The notes under the pieces: model-generated
Seen by the model: only the letters and a program-made list of their open reading frames with translations
Told to the model about the DNA's origin: nothing
Database searches by the model: none
NCBI RefSeq assembly: GCF_000214665.1
Contig: NC_015572.1
Span: forward strand, 434,001 to 498,000
Source: Methylomonas methanica MC09
GTDB lineage: Bacteria; Pseudomonadota; Gammaproteobacteria; Methylococcales; Methylomonadaceae
Reading direction: 5' to 3'
Length of the DNA: 64,000 nucleotides
Made by a program: the position numbers and the translations under genes
In this document: piece by piece, positions 37,471 through 44,991 of the stretch
How positions within the stretch are numbered: position 1 is the stretch's first letter
How the letters are laid out: every line of letters begins with the position of its first letter

Positions 37471-38319
37471 TTAGCCTTTGCCGGCTTTCAGTTGCTCTTC
37501 CAAATCCAGAAAGCCGGGGCGAACGTGGTGCGGGATGGTGGTGCGCATGAATTCCACCGTCATGGTCGGCGAGGTGCCTTTAGCGCAATTCAGCAAGCCG
37601 GCTTGCGCGCATTTGTAGGCATTCAGCTGTTCTTCCAGGCGGTTTTCCATCACGGCCGCTACCGGGTTGACGAATCCGTAGGCCACCAGGATACCCAGAA
37701 AGGTACCCACCAGGGCGGCGGCAATCAGTTTGCCCAGCTCGGTGGGAGGGATGCCGACCGATTCCATGGTATGTACGACTCCCATGACAGCCGCGACAAT
37801 GCCGAAGGCCGGCATGCCGTCGCCCACTCGTTGCACGGCCCTGACCGGCACATGGCCGTCTTCGAGGAGTACGTCGAGTTCGGCGTCTATGATGTCTTCC
37901 AGCTGGTTGTAGTCGACGCCGGTCAAAATCAGCCGCAGTTTGTCGCAAATGAACTCCATCAGGTGATGGTCCGGGGTCAGCTTTTCGCCGAAAAGGCCGT
38001 TGTAATCCGGATCGTCCACCACTTTTTCCAAAGACAACAAGCCTTCCTTGCGGGCCTTCTGGCACAGCGCGTTGAAGCCCATCAATAGTTGCAGGTAGTA
38101 GTCTTGGTTATAGGGGCTGGGCTTTAGGGTGCCGAAGCCGCCGGCTAACGCGGCTTTTATGGTGCTGAATGAGTTGCTGGCTAAAAAGGCGCCGCTGCCG
38201 GCCCCGAGTAAGATCAGAAATTCCACCGGTTGAAACAGCACGCCGACGTGACCCCCGCCTAGCGCGAAGCCACCCAAAACGCAGCCTAAAATCACCACAT
38301 AACCCAAGATTACGAACAT
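37471..38319 (-). CDS. motA: Flagellar motor stator protein MotA
   Basis: Four-helix stator subunit that forms the proton channel with MotB and drives the rotor. ATG 38319 gives a 282-residue protein starting FVILGYVVILGCVLGGFAL, as in the proton-type family. An earlier ATG at 38394 would add 25 residues with no family counterpart. Other landmarks are the cytoplasmic loop with HHLMEFICDKLRLIL and the conserved Pro/Gly region VGDGMPAFGIVAAVMGVVHT, then AALVGTFLGILVAYGFVNP. The flagellar filament and rotor genes are not in the window. Confidence 0.96.
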   Translation of the reverse strand: MFVILGYVVILGCVLGGFALGGGHVGVLFQPVEFLILLGAGSGAFLASNSFSTIKAALAGGFGTLKPSPYNQDYYLQLLMGFNALCQKARKEGLLSLEKVVDDPDYNGLFGEKLTPDHHLMEFICDKLRLILTGVDYNQLEDIIDAELDVLLEDGHVPVRAVQRVGDGMPAFGIVAAVMGVVHTMESVGIPPTELGKLIAAALVGTFLGILVAYGFVNPVAAVMENRLEEQLNAYKCAQAGLLNCAKGTSPTMTVEFMRTTIPHHVRPGFLDLEEQLKAGKG

Positions 38320-38414
38320 GCTGGCCTCAACAGGAAAATCTAAATGGGGGAGGGAATCATTGTGGCTGGTTATAGTCAGGCATTCAAGCTCCAAAAGCCA
38401 GTTAAACCTTCTGT

Positions 38415-41099
38415 TTAGGCGATTTCAACCTGCTGTGCCATCAGATTGGGTTTCAGCACCAGTTTACTAATGGCCGGCAGCAGTACAAAGGTGCTGGTCA
38501 TGATCCAAAAGATACCTATGGTAATGACCAAGCCCATGCTGGCAATGCCTTGATGCGGCGAGAAAGCCAGACCCACAAAACTGGATATGGTGGTCAAAGC
38601 GCCATAAAACATGCCGCGGGCCGTGCTGGACTGATAAATATTTTGATCTTCCGACAAGGAATGGTGCAATTTTTCCACCATATGTATGCCATTGTCGACG
38701 CCTAACCCCATCAATAACGGCAGGGCTATGATATTAGCAAAATTAATCGGCGTGCCGGTAAATACCGTGCTGGCCATGGTGAACAGGCCGGCCAGAACCA
38801 GCGGCGTCATTACCAGCAGAGTATCGACGATGCTGCGGCGGATGAACAGCAGCAGCAGTGCTATGGCGGCCAACGCGATGATAATGGCTTGTTGAAAGGC
38901 CGCCAATACGGCCTTCATGGATTCCCAATACATGACCGGCAAGTCGGTGGCGTCTGGGGCTATGGCCTGTACTTCGGTAATAAATTCCTGCAGATGGTGC
39001 AGATCGTTCAAATCTTCCTTGGGGAACAACTGGATGCGGTACAGGCCTTCCTTGCTTAACCAGCGCTCCCTGACCTCCGGCGGAATACTGGACGGCTCGA
39101 TTTGTTCGGCCTGGAAGCCCGCCAATAACTGGTTCATGACGGTGGGCAGGGTACCTAGTAATGAAGTCTGTATTTTTTCGATAAACACGCCGCGATCGGG
39201 TTGAAAGCGGGCGTTGAGCTCAAGCAATACGTCCTGCAATTCGTGTCTGAAAGCCTGCAGCGACTGAATTTCCGCCGGGTCGGTTTTCTGGGGCAGATTG
39301 GCGTCTATGGCCGCAATCATGCGCAGAATGCTGGGCTTGGGGTCGGTGCCCATTTTCAATTGCGGAAATGACTGGCTTTGCGGACCCAGCGTCATCATCA
39401 TGTCGTCGACAATGTTCAGTTTGCTTTCCTGATCTTTAGGCACAAAATCGAACAGGCTGACGGTTTTATCCACTGTTTTCAGGCTGCCGAGCTTCTTTTG
39501 CATCGCTCTGGCTTCGGCTTCCGAATGCGCCAATACCGTCAAGGTCATGGGCGAGGTGTCGCGGGCTTTTAACAGCTCTTTAAAGGCAATGACCGATTCG
39601 GTGTGCGGATCGCGCAGATTGATCGGGTTGAAATCGGTCTTGACCTGAAACACCAAATAGATGGCGATGATGGTCAGCACTGCGGTGGTCCCGGTGATGG
39701 GTTTGGCGTAATGCAGGGTAAACGATGCCAGCCACAGCGATATCTTCGAGGCGCCGGGATGCTCGCCGCGTTTTAAAGGATGAATGGCGGGTGTCGGTAG
39801 AATTTTCAGCAATACCGGCAGCACGGTCAGGGTGATGAATAAGCAAATGAACAGGCTGGAACCGGCTAGCAGACCGAGTTCGGATATACCTTGGTAGTCG
39901 GTGGGGACAAAGGCGAACAGGCCGATCGACGTGGTGCCGGCGCATAAAATCAGCGAAGGGCTGGTGTCGAGCACGGCCGAGTGTATGGCCCTGAGTTTGT
40001 TTTTGCCGTGCAGATCCAGATTGTCCCGGTAGCGCAGGCAAAAATGAATGGCGTATTCCACTCCCAGGCCGATGTTGGATACCGCAAAGGCGACGGAAAT
40101 CAGGTTCAGTTCCTTGACCGCCACCGACGCAAACAAACCGCAGAAAATCATGCCCAATGTCAAGGTCAGCAAGGTGGCCAGCATCAGCAGCCAGGAACGG
40201 TAAGCGATCAGCAGGATTATGCACACCAGTACCAGCGAGAAAATGCTGGCGGTAAACGTACCTTCGCTCATGCCGGCCATTTCGTCGTGCTCCAGGCCCA
40301 CTTCGCCGGTGATCCATACTTTGACCGTGGGTAAATTCGGATCCTGAATTTTAGCAACCGCGCTTCGAATGGCGTCGATGGCCGGTTCCGCGGGCAGAAT
40401 GCGGCTGAAATCGAATTTGGGGGTGACGAAAATAAAGGCTTTATCCGACTGGGCTTCGCTGATGTTGTTTTCGGCAATCAATTTTTGCCAGGAGAGCAAG
40501 TCGGTTTCGCCGTTCAGGGTTTTATGCAGCGAGAGGCTGACTTTGTCGATCAAAGACATCAAATCGATCGGTACCTCGCCGGTCTGGCTTTTCGCATTCA
40601 GCGCATCTTCAAAAATCGAGAAAAAACCGTTCAGACTGGGATCTTGAGAAATGCGGCCGATAAACGGCTGAGCCTGGGCCAGGGTGACGGAAAAATCCTG
40701 CAGTTTGTCGGTGTCTATGTAGAGCAGGCCGTTGCGGTGAAAAAAAGCATTTTCATCGGGGCGGTAGACATTGCTGAAGTGTTCGGTGTCGGCGCGCAGT
40801 TCGCGCCCCAGGCGCTGGGCGGCGGCTTTGGTCAGCTCCGGACTGGTGGAATCGATGACCAGCAGTAGGGTGTGTATGTCCTGACCGAAGGCTTTTTCGA
40901 ATGTGCGGCGGTTTTGCTGAAATTGCGATTCCGGCGCGATCAGCTCGGCGGTATCGGTATTGATGGTGAGGTGGTGGCTGGTGTAATAAATGGCAAAGTA
41001 CGCTAACAGTGCCGCGCTTGCCAGTAATAACACCGGCGAATACATCAGCCAGTTACTCCAGCGGAAGGCCAGATTACGTAAATGGGTTTCCATCGACAT
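38415..41099 (-). CDS. hpnN: MMPL/RND-superfamily exporter, HpnN-like
   Basis: Predicted inner-membrane RND lipid exporter (894 residues), probably moving hopanoids toward the outer membrane. Topology is one helix, a large periplasmic domain, five to six helices, and a repeat of the same. The first periplasmic region has NTDTAELIAPESQFQQNRRT, TLLLVIDSTSPELTKAAAQR, RPDENAFFHRNGLLYI and AQPFIGRISQDPSLNGFFS, a run close to HpnN proteins. LGLGVDNGIHMVEKLHH-type and NIGLGVEYAIHFCLRYRDN segments carry the acidic residues of helix 4 in each half. It begins two bases after the exchanger stop, so the two are coupled. Other hopanoid genes are not in view, so the substrate is inferred. Confidence 0.75.
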   Translation of the reverse strand: MSMETHLRNLAFRWSNWLMYSPVLLLASAALLAYFAIYYTSHHLTINTDTAELIAPESQFQQNRRTFEKAFGQDIHTLLLVIDSTSPELTKAAAQRLGRELRADTEHFSNVYRPDENAFFHRNGLLYIDTDKLQDFSVTLAQAQPFIGRISQDPSLNGFFSIFEDALNAKSQTGEVPIDLMSLIDKVSLSLHKTLNGETDLLSWQKLIAENNISEAQSDKAFIFVTPKFDFSRILPAEPAIDAIRSAVAKIQDPNLPTVKVWITGEVGLEHDEMAGMSEGTFTASIFSLVLVCIILLIAYRSWLLMLATLLTLTLGMIFCGLFASVAVKELNLISVAFAVSNIGLGVEYAIHFCLRYRDNLDLHGKNKLRAIHSAVLDTSPSLILCAGTTSIGLFAFVPTDYQGISELGLLAGSSLFICLFITLTVLPVLLKILPTPAIHPLKRGEHPGASKISLWLASFTLHYAKPITGTTAVLTIIAIYLVFQVKTDFNPINLRDPHTESVIAFKELLKARDTSPMTLTVLAHSEAEARAMQKKLGSLKTVDKTVSLFDFVPKDQESKLNIVDDMMMTLGPQSQSFPQLKMGTDPKPSILRMIAAIDANLPQKTDPAEIQSLQAFRHELQDVLLELNARFQPDRGVFIEKIQTSLLGTLPTVMNQLLAGFQAEQIEPSSIPPEVRERWLSKEGLYRIQLFPKEDLNDLHHLQEFITEVQAIAPDATDLPVMYWESMKAVLAAFQQAIIIALAAIALLLLFIRRSIVDTLLVMTPLVLAGLFTMASTVFTGTPINFANIIALPLLMGLGVDNGIHMVEKLHHSLSEDQNIYQSSTARGMFYGALTTISSFVGLAFSPHQGIASMGLVITIGIFWIMTSTFVLLPAISKLVLKPNLMAQQVEIA

Positions 41100-41101
41100 G
41101 C

Positions 41102-42076
41102 TTAATTGTTCACTACGGTAGAAATCAAATAAAGTGTATAGCCGCTGTAAACGGTCAGCAAAATAATGCCTTCCCAGCGATTGATAGTGCCGTTGCCGTT
41201 ACGGTCGTAACCCATAACTAATAAGGCCAGTGTCAACAAGGTCATCAACGGCCAGTCGCGGTTGATAATGTCGGCCGGGATGTTCATGGGCTGGATAACG
41301 CCGGCCAAGCCGACCACGGCCAAGGTGTTGAACAAATTGGAGCCGATGATATTACCCACGGCCAGCTCGTGCTCCCCTTTACGGGCAGCGGCCACCGACG
41401 AGGCCAGTTCGGGTAAGGACGTGCCGATGGCGACCACGGTCAGGCCGATGATCAAATCGCTGACGCCCAGGTCTGTGGCTATCGACACGGCGCCCCATAC
41501 CAGCATGCGCGAGCTGACCACCAGTAACATCAGGCCGACGATTAGCCAGATCCAGGCCTGAAAGGCCGACATGGCATGCGCCTCCAGTTCCGCTTCGATT
41601 TCCTGTTCGTAGCTGTCCGCACGATGCCGTTTCATACCTTGTACGGTCATCCAGGCCATGACGCCGACAAACGCGGTCAATTCCACAACGCCGTCCTGAC
41701 GCGAGAATTCGCCGTCATGGAGTTGGGCATATGCAAACAAGGTCACCAACAACAAAATCGGCAGTTCTCTTTTCAATATTTGCGAATGCACGGCAATCGG
41801 GCTGATTAACGCAGTGACACCCAGGATTAAGGCGATGTTGGTGATATTGGAGCCGTAGCCGTTACCCAGCGCAATACCCGGGTTGCCTTGCAAGGCCGAC
41901 AGGGCGGATACCGAAAGTTCCGGCGCAGAGGTGCCGAAGCCGACCACGATCATGCCGATCAATAAGGGCGACATGCCTAAATGACGGGCAATGGCGGCAG
42001 CCCCTTCGACGAATAAATCGGCGCTCCAGATCAGGATGAGTAAGCCCAGCGCGATCATCAACAGTGGCAAAGCCAT
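41102..42076 (-). CDS. Calcium/sodium antiporter, CaCA family (YrbG-like)
   Basis: Inner-membrane cation exchanger with two inverted repeats. The alpha-1 motif is VVGFGTSAPELSVSALSALQ, then GNGYGSNITNIALILG. The alpha-2 motif is VVAIGTSLPELASSVAAARK, then GNIIGSNLFNTLAVVG. Both carry the ion-binding Glu. Ten helices are predicted in 324 residues, as usual. It lies between uppP and the HpnN-like gene on the minus strand. The ion pair is inferred from the family. Confidence 0.95.
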   Translation of the reverse strand: MALPLLMIALGLLILIWSADLFVEGAAAIARHLGMSPLLIGMIVVGFGTSAPELSVSALSALQGNPGIALGNGYGSNITNIALILGVTALISPIAVHSQILKRELPILLLVTLFAYAQLHDGEFSRQDGVVELTAFVGVMAWMTVQGMKRHRADSYEQEIEAELEAHAMSAFQAWIWLIVGLMLLVVSSRMLVWGAVSIATDLGVSDLIIGLTVVAIGTSLPELASSVAAARKGEHELAVGNIIGSNLFNTLAVVGLAGVIQPMNIPADIINRDWPLMTLLTLALLVMGYDRNGNGTINRWEGIILLTVYSGYTLYLISTVVNN

Positions 42077-42146
42077 AAATTACCTATAAAAACCAAAAAG
42101 AGTGGAGATTGATCCGCCTGCATTTTTTAGCAGGCTCTCAGGATGT

Positions 42147-42974
42147 TCAATCAACCGTCCATTGCACCATACCGCTATAGGCGGTGCCTATCACAATCAG
42201 GCCGAAGGCGATGCGATACCAGGCGAAAGGGATGAAATCGTGATGGCTGATGTAGCGTAGCAAGCCTTTGACCGCAAACAAGGCGCTGATGAACGCCGCA
42301 ATCAGGCCGACGGCAAACGACGCCACGTCGCTCTCGACATGCAGCAAGTCCCGGTGTTTATACAAATCGTACAGGCTGGCGATGATCAGCGTCGGAATGG
42401 CCAGGAAAAATGAAAATTCGGTTGCGGCCTTACGCGACAGGCCGAACAGCAGGCCGCCGATAATGGTCGATCCTGATCGGGAAGTGCCTGGAATCAACGC
42501 AAAAGCCTGGGCAATACCGAGTTTGAATGCGTCCAACATACTCAGATCGTCGACGCTGTGCACCCGGATTTTATGTTCGCGTTTTTCCGCCCAGATGATG
42601 ACGAAGGCCCCGACGATAAAGGCCAGCGCCACGGGTATCGGTTTAAATAGCAAGGCTTTGATATGTTTGCCGAACAGCAGCCCCAAACTGGCCAGCGGAA
42701 TGAAGGCGATGGCCAGATTCAGTACGAATTTTTGCGCCTGCCTGTCGCTGGTCAGCCCGGAAAGCACCGAAACGATTTTGGCGCGGTATTCCCAGCAAAT
42801 AGCCAGTATCGCCCCGACCTGAATCACAATCGAAAACAGCTTGGCTTTTTCGTCGTTAAAGTCGAGCAGATCGCCCGCCAAAATTAGATGTCCGGTGCTG
42901 GAGATGGGAAGGAATTCCGTCAGGCCTTCGACGACGCCCAGGATAAGAGATTTGATCAGTATTTCAATGTCCAT
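42147..42974 (-). CDS. uppP: Undecaprenyl-diphosphate phosphatase
   Basis: Integral membrane enzyme that recycles undecaprenyl diphosphate to the monophosphate carrier used for peptidoglycan and polysaccharides; also known as BacA for bacitracin tolerance. Both catalytic signatures are present: [20 protein letters not shown] and [19 protein letters not shown] place the start at ATG 42974 (275 residues) because GGAG lies nine bases upstream. ATG 42989 is in frame but would overlap that site. Relevant to the polysaccharide genes at the other end of the window, which consume the same carrier. Confidence 0.96.
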   Translation of the reverse strand: MDIEILIKSLILGVVEGLTEFLPISSTGHLILAGDLLDFNDEKAKLFSIVIQVGAILAICWEYRAKIVSVLSGLTSDRQAQKFVLNLAIAFIPLASLGLLFGKHIKALLFKPIPVALAFIVGAFVIIWAEKREHKIRVHSVDDLSMLDAFKLGIAQAFALIPGTSRSGSTIIGGLLFGLSRKAATEFSFFLAIPTLIIASLYDLYKHRDLLHVESDVASFAVGLIAAFISALFAVKGLLRYISHHDFIPFAWYRIAFGLIVIGTAYSGMVQWTVD

Positions 42975-42989
42975 ATCGGCAGACTCCAT

Positions 42990-43530
42990 ACCAAATCGGT
43001 GCGCGGGAAAAAATCAGCATGTTGATCAGGTAGTTATTAATGGAAAGGGTTAGAGGCGGCAGAGCAAAATGCCATGCAAACGGAGCGGGATTATAGTCGA
43101 ATTCTCAACCCATACATAACTTTAGCAGGACGAGAGGCCGTCCGAAGCCGCTTGGCCGCCAGTTCCGATAACCCATTGTCAGCTTAATGTTGTCTCTGAA
43201 CAAGGTCGGCCGATCTTGAGGCTTTAATGGGCATTCGGTGACTTTTTCGACTGTTTTTTCCGCTTGGATGATTTGGACACTGTGTGGATTCACGCAGCTT
43301 GCTCGGCATATAACCTAGTTTTCAAGGGTTAATGAGTGAAGGCCAAGGCTGAATAAGTGTAATTTTCTGTTTGTAAGCAATAGATTACGTTACGTAAGAG
43401 GAATGGCATGGATTTTGATTGATTAGAAAGTGACGGTATAGCTATTTTTGAATATTGTCATAGATGACTATTCTCGATTTGACTTGACGGGGCAGCATGC
43501 CACGGCAAGCCATGTCGACGGCGCGGACAT
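42990..43530. other. Long intergenic region upstream of the surface cluster
   Basis: No gene supported. A TTACGT-T-ACGTAA palindrome at 43385-43397 could be a regulator site. Short open frames on the minus strand at 43105-43293 and 43458-43643 have no protein-like character. The promoter of the riboswitch-bearing transcript must lie between about 43390 and 43530, but no strong hexamer pair is visible. Confidence 0.4.
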
Positions 43531-43618
43531 CTATCGCCAAACCCGCTGCGAAGTGGGGGCGGAAAGTCTCGGGTCTTGAGATTCGTTACAAGACGGCTGG
43601 ATTGCTCCCACGTGATAG
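43531..43618 (+). promoter_or_regulatory. Cyclic di-GMP-I (GEMM)-like riboswitch
   Basis: The segment CAAACC, then CGCT-GCGA-AGTG (a stem capped by a GNRA tetraloop), GGGGCGGAAAGTC, CGGGTCT, a GTCTTG/CAAGAC hairpin and GGCTGGATTGC follows the order of the GEMM consensus (CAAACC, GNRA loop, GGGACGCAAAGCC, GGTCT..AGxCxGCCGGGTTGCC). Closing pairs CTATC (43531-43535) and GATAG (43614-43618) extend the basal stem. Differences: the base before CAAACC is C where G is usual, and GCGGAAAG replaces ACGCAAAG, so ligand choice may differ or affinity be low. It lies 61 bases before the PEP-CTERM gene. A 16-base palindrome at 43622-43637 may belong to the expression platform. Confidence 0.6.
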
Positions 43619-43679
43619 GGATGCGGCATATGCCGCAAATCACGGACTTTGTTTAACGAAATCACTAATGGAATAATTT

Positions 43680-44795
43680 ATGAGTACAATTTTTCGATTA
43701 ACAGCAATTGCCGGCCTCTTGGCTGTAAGCGGCTTATCCCAGGCGGCTTTGACCGCAACCAGCGGGTCGGTCGGTTTTAATGGAACAGCCAGCGTATCCG
43801 CGTCTGTGACTTCGCAGGCCTCCGCCAGTAACAGTAACAACGCGGTCGAGGTTGCAAGTGTTTCGCTGGGCCAGTTTAATGCAGCGACAGGGGTGTTAAT
43901 CGGTGCGGATCTGCAATTGAACTCCACACGCCTGCAAGTCATTGACGGTTACGGCTACAAAAATAACGGACCTGGAAGGAATGCCGGCGGCAGTGGCGGC
44001 AGCAGCGCTGCTTTAGCCGCGATCGGCGCAGCCGCCAATTTTACGACAGCTATTTCTCAAGCGGGCGGAGCCTGTTCCTTGGCCATGGGGCCAACCGGAT
44101 TTACCGATTGCAGTTGGGGGCCCGCCACCTCTTCACCTGTTGCTACCAATGGAACGGCAAATGTGGATGACGCAAATCTGAACGCTTATGTCGGTAACGG
44201 TTCAGTCGATGCCGTTTTATCGTTACCTGAATTACAAGTTACGACTACCTTAACCAGAACGCAGGGCCAAACCAGTGGCTCGACTACAAATTACACCGTT
44301 GAATGGAGCGGTGATTTACAAGCCGACTATCGTTATCTCTTGCATGCCGAGGCCTCTTTCGACGGCAGCTCTGTCGCCGAAGTGCTGACATTGGATTTTG
44401 GCAATGTTGCACAAAACAGCGTCGCGTCGTTGGACTTTGCGTTGTTCAATCTGGGCGACGCTAACCGTATCGGTCTGGATTTGGATGACGTCGTCGGCAG
44501 CGGCGATACCGCTGCATTCGATACCGGCTTATCCGCTTTCGCCGATTTGTCCCAGGGCGGTAGCCAGTCGTTCATTGCCAATCTGCTAACCGCCAATTCC
44601 GGCTCATTCAGCGCACAGTATCTGCTCAATCTGTCCGATGCCGATTTCGGTGCCGACAGTACCCGCCAAAACCATCAATTGACTTTGAATTTGATCGGAC
44701 GCGTTTCAGCTGTTCCCGTGCCGGGCGCGGTTTGGTTGTTCGGCAGCGCATTCCTGGGCATGTTGGGTGTAAGCCGCCGCAAATTACCGGCTTAA
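43680..44795 (+). CDS. PEP-CTERM (VPxP-type) sorted surface protein
   Basis: Predicted exported protein of 371 residues that an exosortase would process. It has a signal peptide (RLTAIAGLLAVSGLSQA-AL) and a low-complexity Ser/Ala/Asn-rich body without catalytic motifs. The C-terminal sorting signal is VPVPGAVWLFGSAFLGMLG, followed by VSRRK. Repeated short beta-like segments (LLHAEASFDGSSVAEVLTLD, FGNVAQNSVASLDFALFNLG) suggest a structural extracellular domain. Preceded by the GEMM-like riboswitch, which links expression to cyclic di-GMP and so to surface attachment. The function of the body is unknown. Confidence 0.88.
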   Translation: MSTIFRLTAIAGLLAVSGLSQAALTATSGSVGFNGTASVSASVTSQASASNSNNAVEVASVSLGQFNAATGVLIGADLQLNSTRLQVIDGYGYKNNGPGRNAGGSGGSSAALAAIGAAANFTTAISQAGGACSLAMGPTGFTDCSWGPATSSPVATNGTANVDDANLNAYVGNGSVDAVLSLPELQVTTTLTRTQGQTSGSTTNYTVEWSGDLQADYRYLLHAEASFDGSSVAEVLTLDFGNVAQNSVASLDFALFNLGDANRIGLDLDDVVGSGDTAAFDTGLSAFADLSQGGSQSFIANLLTANSGSFSAQYLLNLSDADFGADSTRQNHQLTLNLIGRVSAVPVPGAVWLFGSAFLGMLGVSRRKLPA

Positions 44796-44807
44796 CGACT
44801 GTTTGAT

Positions 44808-44835
44808 GAGCACTGCGGCAATTGCCGCAGTGCTC
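44808..44835 (+). terminator. Perfect 28-base palindrome after PEP-CTERM gene
   Basis: GAGCACTGCGGCAA is followed directly by TTGCCGCAGTGCTC, 12 bases after the stop codon. There is no U-tract after it, so it may be a weak terminator or an RNA-stabilising hairpin that lowers expression of the cytochrome gene relative to the first gene. Confidence 0.5.
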
Positions 44836-44991
44836 CCAAATGATGGAAGAGAAGGGTGTGACAAAGTAAACAGCCAATTAAATCAGGCCGTTGCGGGCTT
44901 GTGTTTGACGACGGCAACGACCCAGGCGCGGATCGTCCGCTGGCCGAACCAGAATCTCGACGATGCCGGTCAATATTACCCGAGAGAATTC

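Noticed and set aside
44803..44991. N-terminal extension of the cytochrome frame
   Set aside because: The signal peptide begins at 44992. The extension covers the palindrome after the previous gene and has no export signal.
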